Notes under the pieces: generated by a model
Database searches by the model: none
Told to the model about the DNA's origin: nothing
The model's input: the letters and a program-made list of their open reading frames with translations, nothing else
Position numbers and translations under genes: made by a program
Source: Actinomycetota bacterium
GTDB lineage: Bacteria > Actinomycetota > UBA4738
Length of the DNA stretch: 5,300 nt
Direction: 5' to 3'
Assembly: GCA_005885015.1 (NCBI GenBank)
Contig: VAYG01000093.1
Location: 6,279-11,578, forward strand
In this document: positions 1 through 5,300 of the stretch, piece by piece
Layout: the number at the start of each line of letters is the position of its first letter
Numbering within the stretch: the first letter of the stretch is position 1

Positions 1-1562
1 TGGTTTTCACTCTCACGCAGGAAGGTGGTTCGTCGGTCGACTCGCGGGACTGGACCACCACTGTCCCCGGCCTCGGCTCCGCCACGATCAGATTCACCCT
101 GACGCCGTCCCAGTGGTTCACGGCCCTGGGCAGCTACGACATCGTCCCGAAGATCGACGGGCAGCCGGTCGGGGGAGCCGCCTCGGTCGACGTGCTGGCC
201 CCCGTGGTGGTTCCTCCCGTCTTCCAGGACGTGACGAGTAGTGCCGGCCTGGACACCGTCCTACCCGGGCCGAACTGCGGCCGGTTCGGCACCGGAGCTG
301 CGTGGGGCGACGCGAACGGCGATGGCCGGCTGGACCTGTACGTTCCAGATGAGCAGGGGCCCGCCCAGCTGTGGATCCAGGACTCTCCGGGGCACTTCCG
401 CGACGAGGCGGCCAGCCGCGGCGTCGACAACCGGGGGCGAGTGGGGATGGGAGCGGAGTTCGTCGATTACGACAGCGATGGCGACTCGGATCTCTACGTC
501 GTCAACGACGGTAGCCTCGACCTGTACGTGGTGAACTACGCCGACTGCACCTCGCATGCGCAGCCCGACAAGCTCTTCCACAACGAGGGGGACGGGACCT
601 TCACCGACCAGACGTCGCTGCTCGGGCCTCCCGACGCCACAACCGGAGAAGGTTTTCAGGCAGCGTGGTTCGACTTCGACGGAGACGGGGACCAGGACCT
701 GTATCTGGCCAACGACAAGCTCCCGAAAGGGATGCCTGGAAACCGGATGTGGAGGAACGACGGAGCCGGTGGCGGAGGCGTATGGACGTTCACCGACATC
801 TCCGAGTTGAGCGGTACCAACTGGATCATGGCCGCCATGGGCATCGGGATTGCGGACTTCGACCACGACCTGGACCTCGACTTCGCCGTCTCGAACATCG
901 AAGGCAACGTGCTGGCCCGCAACAATGGCGACGGTACTTTCACCGACGTGGCTCGCGCAGCCAGGGTGGATAGGCCCTTCCAATTCGCCGGCCGGCACTC
1001 GATCACCTGGGGTCTGTCCTTCTACGACTTCAACCTGGACGGGTGGGAGGATCTCTACGCGGCCGCCGGAGACATCTCCGGGACCGCTGCCCAGCCCAAC
1101 GAGGTGTTCGTCAGCGATCGCGCGGGCCGCTTCCTCGACCTGTCGGCCCCGAGTGGAGCCGATGACCCCGGGCTGTCTCGCGGGGTGGCGTTCGCCGACT
1201 ACGACGGCGACGGACTCGTGGACGCCTACGTGGTTGACCAATTGGGAAGCCCCCGTCTCTACCGGAACGTCACCGCCACCGCTGGGAAGCACTGGCTCGA
1301 AGTTCACCTGGTGGGCGTCTCCAGCAATCGAGATGGTTGTGGCGCACGCTTGACCCTGGCAGTGTCGGGCAAGAAGCTCCTGCGAGAGGTTTTTTGCGGC
1401 TCGACCTCTCTCGCTTCCGGCTCTGATCAGACGGTGCATTTCGGATTGGACACCTCGGCGACGGCGACGCGATTGAGCATCCGATGGCCGTCCGGCATCC
1501 GGCAGGTCCTCACCAACGTGGCCGCGGATCAGGTTCTGGTAGTGACCGAGCCTTCATCCTGA
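1..1562 (+). CDS. Secreted FG-GAP/VCBS beta-propeller protein with C-terminal ASPIC/UnbV domain (CRTAC1-like), 5' partial
   Basis: The frame is open from the left edge (first full codon at 3) to the TGA at 1560-1562, giving 519 visible residues; the true start and any signal peptide lie outside the window. A GTG at 192 is in frame but internal, because good coding sequence precedes it. The first ~65 residues look like the end of a beta-sandwich (Ig-like) domain. Then come about six FG-GAP/VCBS repeats, each with an Asp-rich calcium-loop motif: near 309 (DANGDGRLD), 471 (DYDSDGDSD), 672 (DFDGDGDQD), 858 (DFDHDLDLD), 1026 (DFNLDGWED) and 1200 (DYDGDGLVD), often followed by N-GDGTFTD. About 1287-1550 is an ASPIC/UnbV domain (HWLEV, GARL, HFGLD, WPSG, VLVV motifs). 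Such proteins are extracellular or surface-bound, bind calcium and are usually assigned adhesion or binding roles; the ligand is not predictable. The family call is secure, the function is not. It converges with the phosphoesterase gene. Confidence 0.9.
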   Translation, partial: VFTLTQEGGSSVDSRDWTTTVPGLGSATIRFTLTPSQWFTALGSYDIVPKIDGQPVGGAASVDVLAPVVVPPVFQDVTSSAGLDTVLPGPNCGRFGTGAAWGDANGDGRLDLYVPDEQGPAQLWIQDSPGHFRDEAASRGVDNRGRVGMGAEFVDYDSDGDSDLYVVNDGSLDLYVVNYADCTSHAQPDKLFHNEGDGTFTDQTSLLGPPDATTGEGFQAAWFDFDGDGDQDLYLANDKLPKGMPGNRMWRNDGAGGGGVWTFTDISELSGTNWIMAAMGIGIADFDHDLDLDFAVSNIEGNVLARNNGDGTFTDVARAARVDRPFQFAGRHSITWGLSFYDFNLDGWEDLYAAAGDISGTAAQPNEVFVSDRAGRFLDLSAPSGADDPGLSRGVAFADYDGDGLVDAYVVDQLGSPRLYRNVTATAGKHWLEVHLVGVSSNRDGCGARLTLAVSGKKLLREVFCGSTSLASGSDQTVHFGLDTSATATRLSIRWPSGIRQVLTNVAADQVLVVTEPSS

Positions 1563-1591
1563 GCCGCCTCCGCGAAGAGGGGGCTGCCCTC
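1563..1591. terminator. Possible hairpin terminator between convergent genes
   Basis: The 38-bp gap between the two convergent stop codons holds overlapping inverted repeats. One pairs 1563-1570 with 1577-1584: seven pairs, one G-G mismatch and a CGCGAA loop. The alternative pairs GAGGG (1577-1581) with CCCTC (1587-1591) around a five-base loop. Neither has a T-tract on either strand, so this is at best a weak or factor-assisted bidirectional terminator. In DNA this GC-rich, chance hairpins are common. Confidence 0.3.
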
Positions 1592-1600
1592 GCTCCGGCT

Positions 1601-3796
1601 TCAGGTTGGATCTTGGTCGTCCGGCGGGTGCGCCTTCAGCCACCGGACCTCCCACCGGGGGAGCGGGTGGACCTCGAGGGGGATCGCTTTCAGCGGCTGC
1701 TGGGCATAGTCGAAGCTCTGGGAGTAGTCGTATGCGGCGGCGTCTTCCGGCCCCACCGGCGCCAGCCCGAAGGTGTGCTCCACGAAGGCCAGCAACGAGG
1801 GATAGGAGGCCGTGCTCGAATCGGTGGACGCACCCCTGGCGAACGGGCTCACGATCACCATCGGGATCCGGATCCCCAGCCCAGGGGGCGGCGGCACGTG
1901 ATCGTAGAAGCAGCCGCAGTCGTCGTAGGTGACGAAGATCGCTGAGGAACCCCACTGCGGACCGTTCATCACCGCGTCGACTTGCTCACCGATCCAGTTG
2001 TCACCCTGGAGCATCGAGTCGTTGTTGTGCTGTGATTCATCCTCGGCGGGCGTCAGGATCGACAGGTTCGGGAGTGTGCCGGCTGCGGCGTCGGTGAGGA
2101 ACTGATCGCGCTGTACGAAGCTCACGTTCTGCGGCCCGTAGAGACACTCCGCGAACGACGGACAGATCGAGAGGTGATACCCCAGCCCCTTCTCGAACGG
2201 GACTCCCCCGTAGATCTTCCAGGTCAGCCCGGCATGATCCATCCGATCCATGACCGTGGAGGTCCAGGGGACCGCCGAAGGGCGGAACGGGCCCGAGCCG
2301 TCGGGTGCCGGGATGCAGGACGGCTGGTTCACCAGGTGAGCCCAGACGCTGGGACGCCACGAGACCCTGTTGCCGCTGTCGCACCCCCAGCCGGGGCCGA
2401 ATTGGCCGAACGGGGAGCTGGCGAAGCCGTCCAGGGTCGAGGCCACGAGCTCGAGGTGAGATCCCCATGAACCTATGGCGTCCTGCTGGAACGTGCGGTC
2501 CGAAACCACGAACGTCTGGGCCAGCGCCCACAGGTTCGGGATTTGAGGCTGATCGAACTGCGAATAGCACGCGTAGCCGTCCTGGACCTCGCACCCCGCA
2601 ATCCGGGAGAACCCGTTCATCCGTCCCTTGTTGACGGCGAGGGTCTGGGCCCTGGGCTCGTGGCTGACCACCGGTACGATGTCGGTTGCGGGAGCCAGAT
2701 CGATGATCGTTCCATCGTAGAGCTCCCCGGTGGTAGCGCCGTCGCAGCGCCCGGTGGTTACACAGAACTTCCCAAGCACGTTGTCAAATGTGTGGTTCTC
2801 CATGTCGAGGATCACTACGTGTTGGATCGGCGAGCCGTTGGACGGACCCCCTGGCAACGGCTGCCAGTCCCCGTTGAAGTCGTTGCTCGCGTCGTGGCTC
2901 ACGTCAACTGGGTTGGACCCATCCGCAGCCTCCATGAGGTAGACCTCAGGATTGCCGTCGCGGCCCGAGGTGAAGGCCATCCGCCACCCCTGGTCGGGAG
3001 CGAAGATCGGATCGGAGTCGGGGGCTGGGTCCTTGGACAGGTCCGCCTGGCCGGAGCCGTCGGCGTTCATCACCCACACGTCATTGTTGCCCGTTCGGTT
3101 GGAGGTGAAGGCGACCTTCGTTCCGTCCGGGGACCAGGCGGGCTGGGAGTCCGAGGCGGAGTCGTTGGACAGGTCCGCCTGGCCGGAGCCGTCGGCGTTC
3201 ATCACCCACACGTCGTTGTTGCCCGTTCGGTTGGAGGTGAAGGCGACCTTCGTTCCGTCCGGGGACCAGGCGGGATCCGAATCGGAGCTGTGGTCCCGGG
3301 AGAGGTTGGTCTGAGCGCTCCCATCCGCGTTCATCACCGCCACCTCGTTGTTCCCCGTTCGGTTGGAGGTGAAGGCGACCTTCGTTCCGTCCGGGGACCA
3401 GGCGGGCTGAGAGTCCAAGGCGGAGTTGTTGGACAGGTCCGCCTGGCGGGAGCCGTCGGCGTTCATCACCCACACATCGTTGTTCCCCGTTCGGTTGGAG
3501 GTGAAGGCGACCTTCGCTCCGTCCGGGGACCAGGCGGGCTGAGAGTCCGAGGCGGAGTTGTTGGACAGGTCCGCCTGGCGGGAGCCGTCGGCGTTCATGA
3601 CGAAGATCTCGTTGTCTCCCGTGCGGAACGTGGTGAAGGCAATCACGCCATTCCCTCGGGGGGCAGACGCGTCTATCGCTCTCGGCGAGGGACGAGCGGC
3701 GTCGCCCATCGCGGGTTCGACCGATGGCCCGAGGAGAGCGCCGGTGAGCGTTAGGAGGCTCAGGAGCGAGGCCGCCGCTCTCGGTCTGATCGGCAC
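1601..3796 (-). CDS. Secreted six-bladed TolB/PD40-type propeller fused to a phosphoesterase (acid phosphatase/phospholipase C family) domain
   Basis: 731 residues from a GTG start. Residues 1-34 form a Sec-type signal peptide (MPIRPR, then a Leu/Ala-rich core), which is why the GTG is preferred over the Met at 30. Residues 50-313 hold six propeller repeats of about 44 residues (PAWSPDGTKVAF...VMNADG pattern). Blade 1 lacks its first strand and the closing WQP at 311-313 could supply it, as in ring-closed propellers. Residues 324-690 match the phosphoesterase family of AcpA-type acid phosphatases and phospholipases C: ENHTFDN at 333-339 (metal-binding Glu/Asn), Ser443 and His446 in GSWGSH where the family nucleophile lies, His590, and YDDCGCFYDHVPPP at 624-637 (Asp625/Asp626, His633), then RIPMVIVSP. 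Ten cysteines in this domain fit an extracytoplasmic disulfide-bonded enzyme. Likely activity is phosphomonoester or phosphodiester hydrolysis outside the cytoplasm; the substrate is unknown. The start lies 4 nt after the upstream stop with no good Shine-Dalgarno, suggesting translational coupling. Confidence 0.88.
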   Translation of the reverse strand: MPIRPRAAASLLSLLTLTGALLGPSVEPAMGDAARPSPRAIDASAPRGNGVIAFTTFRTGDNEIFVMNADGSRQADLSNNSASDSQPAWSPDGAKVAFTSNRTGNNDVWVMNADGSRQADLSNNSALDSQPAWSPDGTKVAFTSNRTGNNEVAVMNADGSAQTNLSRDHSSDSDPAWSPDGTKVAFTSNRTGNNDVWVMNADGSGQADLSNDSASDSQPAWSPDGTKVAFTSNRTGNNDVWVMNADGSGQADLSKDPAPDSDPIFAPDQGWRMAFTSGRDGNPEVYLMEAADGSNPVDVSHDASNDFNGDWQPLPGGPSNGSPIQHVVILDMENHTFDNVLGKFCVTTGRCDGATTGELYDGTIIDLAPATDIVPVVSHEPRAQTLAVNKGRMNGFSRIAGCEVQDGYACYSQFDQPQIPNLWALAQTFVVSDRTFQQDAIGSWGSHLELVASTLDGFASSPFGQFGPGWGCDSGNRVSWRPSVWAHLVNQPSCIPAPDGSGPFRPSAVPWTSTVMDRMDHAGLTWKIYGGVPFEKGLGYHLSICPSFAECLYGPQNVSFVQRDQFLTDAAAGTLPNLSILTPAEDESQHNNDSMLQGDNWIGEQVDAVMNGPQWGSSAIFVTYDDCGCFYDHVPPPPGLGIRIPMVIVSPFARGASTDSSTASYPSLLAFVEHTFGLAPVGPEDAAAYDYSQSFDYAQQPLKAIPLEVHPLPRWEVRWLKAHPPDDQDPT
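3093..3620 (-). repeat. 132-bp in-frame tandem repeat, four copies, encoding propeller blades
   Basis: Copies occupy 3093-3224, 3225-3356, 3357-3488 and 3489-3620, at an exact 132-bp period (44 codons). The first 50 bases of the first three copies are identical and the fourth differs at one position. The third and fourth copies agree at all but about two positions over their first ~110 bases. Divergent units flank the array (about 2961-3092 and after 3621), making six blades in the protein. Identity at synonymous sites points to recent duplication or gene conversion. The second copy (3225-3356) carries the most distinct second half. Confidence 0.92.
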
Positions 3797-3800
3797 GGCC

Positions 3801-4562
3801 TCAGGCTGGTTGGAGGATTTCGAGCAGAGCGTCCAGCATCTCGAGCGGCTTGGCGGAGGCCACCTCGTAGGAGCGAGCTTGTTCCACCAGGGGCCGAACT
3901 CCCTCCAGGGCTGCCGCGCCCCCCAGCTCTTCGAGGTTCATGACGTGCGAGCCGAGCCGGTACAGACCGAGCCCCTTCGACACCTCGACCAGTGGCTGGC
4001 GTCCCCATCCGATCGATACCAACACGTCCACCGCGGTGGGCTGCTGCACGACCATTCTCGGATCACTGCCGTTGCCGAGGACGACCTCCGGCAGGCTGTC
4101 GAGCGCTCCCTCCGTGAGTTCCACCAGGGGTTTGACAGGGACCACCTTTCCCGAGAGCGGCTGGATCGCCACCGCCCTTTCGGCCGGCAGGGTGAGGCCG
4201 GCCCGAGCCAGTCGCCGGCGCCCCAGGGTTCCGATGAAGGGGACCACGCTGCCCGGGACGAGGGCGTTGACCCCATCCAGCGAGACGACGTTCATGTCGG
4301 CGAAGATCGCATCGGTCCGATCGGGAAGCAGGAACATCTCGAGGTCTGAAAGGAAGGTCTGGATCAGCGTCCGGATGTCGGGAGTCTTGATGGTGGCGAT
4401 CGTTCCCTTGTAGAGGATGTGGTACCGCTCCTTGGCGCGGCCCCCCTGCGCGGAAGCCTCTGCGATCACGATCGAATAGGTCGGGTAGTACTGAGCTCGA
4501 GACCGGTAGGTGCGGAGGGCGCCGTCAAGCCACTGGCCGAACTCTCGCGACGTGCTGCGCAC
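3801..4562 (-). CDS. HPr-kinase-like protein (HprK-related, PqqD-associated) with apparently degenerate nucleotide-binding site
   Basis: The uninterrupted frame from a GTG encodes 253 residues, but this GTG is probably not the real start: in-frame codons to 4631 read ...GWAVEGSFLLGGAEVG, continuing the family-like N-terminal strand into VRSTSREF. From memory of HprK-related proteins, residues 86-147 follow the family pattern H-x-x-VV-x-x-dG-x-x-x-L-x-PG-[P-loop]-TL...GL-x-x-SDE-x-x-x-I-x-P-x-SGkVxPxxxPL. However, the Walker A segment is PGSVVPFIGTL (103-113), lacking the GxGK[S/T], and the SDE position is AER (127-129). The C-terminus (LVEQARSYEVASAKPLEMLDALLEIL) also resembles the family's last helices. 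It follows the PqqD gene and is 4 nt before the phosphoesterase start. If the alignment is right it cannot bind ATP normally and may be a scaffold or a decaying gene. The family call is inference without a search; it could be an unrelated hypothetical protein. Confidence 0.6.
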   Translation of the reverse strand: MRSTSREFGQWLDGALRTYRSRAQYYPTYSIVIAEASAQGGRAKERYHILYKGTIATIKTPDIRTLIQTFLSDLEMFLLPDRTDAIFADMNVVSLDGVNALVPGSVVPFIGTLGRRRLARAGLTLPAERAVAIQPLSGKVVPVKPLVELTEGALDSLPEVVLGNGSDPRMVVQQPTAVDVLVSIGWGRQPLVEVSKGLGLYRLGSHVMNLEELGGAAALEGVRPLVEQARSYEVASAKPLEMLDALLEILQPA

Positions 4563-4595
4563 GCCGACCTCAGCTCCGCCGAGCAGGAACGAGCC

Positions 4596-4622
4596 CTCGA
4601 CCGCCCACCCGAGGCGGTCCAG
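4596..4622 (-). other. Hairpin 12 nt downstream of the in-frame TGA
   Basis: On the - strand, GACCGCC (4619-4613) pairs perfectly with GGCGGTC (4605-4599) around a seven-base TCGGGTG loop. Two further pairs (4622/4596 and 4621/4597) lie outside one G-G mismatch. The stem starts 12 nt after the TGA at 4634-4632. The placement is like that of elements that promote stop-codon readthrough or selenocysteine insertion, but the loop is not a clear bacterial SECIS match, and GC-rich coding DNA makes such stems by chance. The hairpin itself is seen; a role is speculative. Confidence 0.4.
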
Positions 4623-4631
4623 TTCGTTCTG

Positions 4632-4691
4632 TCAGTGGCTCTGGGCCTTCTTGTCCTCGAGGTCCTCGCGCTGGTCAGGCGCTTCGTCCAT
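4632..4691 (-). CDS. 19-codon ORF in frame with the HprK-like gene; probably that gene's original 5' end
   Basis: ATG at 4691 begins 19 codons ending in TGA at 4634-4632. The product is hydrophilic and highly charged (starts MDEAPDQRED, ends KKAQSH), with no Cys, Ser/Thr-rich core or leader-core boundary that would suggest a RiPP precursor. It overlaps the last 17 nt of the PqqD gene and has a good Shine-Dalgarno. Past the TGA the same frame continues without a break into the HprK-like protein (QNELDRLGW...), which has no ATG, GTG or TTG of its own before 4562. The simplest reading is that ATG 4691 is the original start of a 296-codon gene and the TGA is a nonsense change (one transition from CGA, Arg), a sequencing error or a recoded codon. 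An independent small peptide or upstream ORF is the alternative. Confidence 0.4.
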   Translation of the reverse strand: MDEAPDQREDLEDKKAQSH

Positions 4692-5049
4692 CGGTCTGTT
4701 CCTCCGTCTCGATCAGACGCTCGTTGTGGTCTCCGTGTCGATGCTCGGAGTGGCGGTGGATCTGTTCCACGATCTCCCTCGAATGCCCCTCGAGGAGCCC
4801 TTCTCGTTTGAGCTGAGACACCACGCGGCGAACCTGCCTCTGCACAGTGTCGAAGGGCATGCCAAGGACCTCAGCGATGTCCTCGGACAGCTCCCGGACG
4901 GTCCCCGAGCCGTCGCACAGCTTGAAGACGACGGCGGCCGTCGGGTTCAGGTGGTGGAGCAAGGCCTCCTCGGGGTCATAGACGACTGCCTCGCCGTCGA
5001 TGTCCACCGCGACCAGGCCCTGGCGGACCTTCGGCTTCAGGGCAGCCAT
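4675..5049 (-). CDS. PqqD-family peptide chaperone / RiPP recognition element-like protein
   Basis: 124 residues from ATG 5049. An in-frame TAG at 5064-5062 with no start codon between fixes this start. Residues 11-88 match the PqqD winged-helix pattern: a beta hairpin (LVAVDIDGEAVVYDPE), then HHLNPTAAVVFKLCDGSGTVRELSEDIAEVLGM and a final LKREGLLEG. In known systems such domains bind the leader part of a peptide substrate and present it to a modifying enzyme (radical SAM, cyclase, HPr-kinase-like). Residues 89-124 are an extra hydrophilic tail with a His-rich stretch (H98, H100, H103, H105, H108) not part of the basic fold. The gene is first in a likely operon with the HprK-like and phosphoesterase genes. 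It is not pqqD proper, since no other PQQ genes are present. No radical SAM gene or obvious precursor peptide lies in the window. Confidence 0.87.
   Translation of the reverse strand: MAALKPKVRQGLVAVDIDGEAVVYDPEEALLHHLNPTAAVVFKLCDGSGTVRELSEDIAEVLGMPFDTVQRQVRRVVSQLKREGLLEGHSREIVEQIHRHSEHRHGDHNERLIETEEQTDGRSA
4692..4705 (-). promoter_or_regulatory. Shine-Dalgarno GGAGG for the ATG at 4691
   Basis: GGAGG at 4705-4701 lies 9 nt before the ATG at 4691, inside the last codons of the PqqD gene. It is the best ribosome binding site on the - strand of this window and argues that translation really starts at 4691. No comparable site precedes the GTG at 4562. Confidence 0.6.
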
Positions 5050-5058
5050 GGGGGCCGC

Positions 5059-5088
5059 ATTCTACCAGTGGGCCTGCGCGGCTCTCGA
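5059..5088 (-). promoter_or_regulatory. Candidate promoter of the PqqD operon, near-leaderless
   Basis: TAGAAT at 5064-5059 matches the -10 consensus at five of six positions. It is preceded at 18-bp spacing by TCGAGA (5088-5083), a four-of-six match to -35. The ATG at 5049 follows the -10 by nine bases, so transcription would begin within a few bases of the start codon. No Shine-Dalgarno is present before that ATG, which fits leaderless translation, common in actinobacteria and some other phyla. Predicted by eye only. Confidence 0.42.
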
Positions 5089-5138
5089 CCGGTTGGGGAG
5101 GACAGGTTCCGCCCCGGTAACGGACGCTTCGAGCCCTG

Positions 5139-5300
5139 TCAGCGGGCGGTCCCGGCGCCGGCCAGACGCAAGCCTGACGCCGCTACTGCCCCGAGGATGA
5201 TCAGGATCCCACCGGCGATGAGCCCGACCTGATTCCCGTCGAGGGAGATGATCAGCTTCACGTGGCGGACATAGTGGGCGAGCGCGCCGACGCCCAGGGC
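5139..5300 (-). CDS. C-terminal end of an unrecognised membrane protein, 5' partial
   Basis: The - strand frame is open from the right edge to the TGA at 5141-5139, giving 53 residues; the start is outside the window. A clear transmembrane helix (VGLIAGGILIILGAVAASG, about visible residues 25-43) is followed by a short tail with Arg residues (LRLAGAGTAR). Before it is a segment with basic residues (HYVRHVK) that may join it to another helix. I do not recognise the family. It ends 89 bp before the PqqD gene in the same direction, but the candidate promoter in the gap makes membership of the same operon uncertain. Confidence 0.6.
   Translation of the reverse strand, partial: ALGVGALAHYVRHVKLIISLDGNQVGLIAGGILIILGAVAASGLRLAGAGTAR

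Noticed and set aside
192..194. GTG at 192 as the start of the FG-GAP gene
   Set aside because: The frame is open and protein-like back to the left edge (a beta-sandwich-like segment), and no signal peptide follows the GTG.
261..1439. 392-codon open frame on the - strand opposite the FG-GAP gene
   Set aside because: It is a Val/Gly/Glu-rich shadow produced by Asp/Gly-rich codons in GC-rich DNA; the + strand carries clear FG-GAP and ASPIC motifs.
3093..3620. CRISPR-like regular spacing of repeats
   Set aside because: The 132-bp period is a whole number of codons, lies wholly inside a coding frame and encodes PD40 blades; there are no unique spacers between short repeats.
3705..3709. Start of the phosphoesterase at the Met at residue 30
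   Set aside because: It would remove the signal peptide that the GTG start at 3796 provides.
2543..3754. 403-codon open frame on the + strand opposite the phosphoesterase gene
   Set aside because: It is the antisense shadow of the repeat array. Its repeated VGGEGDLRSVRGPGG pattern is the complement of the propeller codons, and the - strand has signal peptide, domains and catalytic motifs.
3558..4349. 263-codon + strand frame spanning two - strand genes
   Set aside because: It crosses the boundary between two genes with recognisable families and has a low-complexity composition typical of a shadow.
4632..4691. RiPP precursor peptide beside the PqqD-like gene
   Set aside because: The 19-residue product is too short and uniformly charged, has no core-like end, and is in frame with the next gene, which explains it better.
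4510..5232. 240-codon + strand frame opposite the PqqD gene
   Set aside because: The opposite strand encodes a clear PqqD domain with a fixed start, and this frame resembles no family.

Overview
The window is GC-rich (well over 60% by eye), uses GTG starts and has little intergenic space. It looks like a high-GC soil or environmental bacterium, perhaps an actinobacterium or a relative known mainly from metagenomes. That placement is an inference from composition, a possible leaderless promoter and the gene families present; no marker gene is in view.

Layout. From the left edge to 1562 on the + strand runs the 3' part of a large secreted FG-GAP/VCBS beta-propeller protein ending in an ASPIC/UnbV domain (CRTAC1 type). 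A 38-bp convergent gap follows, containing a possible hairpin terminator. The rest of the window is read on the - strand, in this order of transcription: the last 53 codons of an unrecognised membrane protein (5300-5139), an 89-bp gap with a candidate near-leaderless promoter, a PqqD-family protein (5049-4675), an HPr-kinase-like protein (open frame from 4562 to 3801, with clear coding sequence reaching further upstream), and a secreted protein that joins a six-bladed TolB/PD40-type propeller to a phosphoesterase/phospholipase C-type domain (3796-1601). The last three are tightly packed, with a 17-nt overlap and then a 4-nt gap, and look like one operon.

Most interesting point. PqqD-like proteins with HPr-kinase-like partners form a recognised pairing in peptide-modification (RiPP-like) systems. 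Here the kinase-like partner appears inactive: where family members have the Walker A loop and the downstream Ser-Asp-Glu, this protein has unrelated residues without a gap in the alignment. Its natural start, an ATG at 4691 with a good Shine-Dalgarno inside the end of the PqqD gene, is separated from the body of the protein by one in-frame TGA at 4632-4634, followed by a perfect 7-bp hairpin. The gene could be a fresh nonsense mutant, a sequencing error, a recoded gene, or a 19-codon upstream ORF with unusual initiation downstream.

The 132-bp tandem repeat at 3093-3620 encodes propeller blades. Copies share blocks that are identical even at synonymous sites, so the array has been amplified or homogenised recently and copy number may vary. 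I found no RNA genes, CRISPR arrays, insertion sequences or attachment sites.
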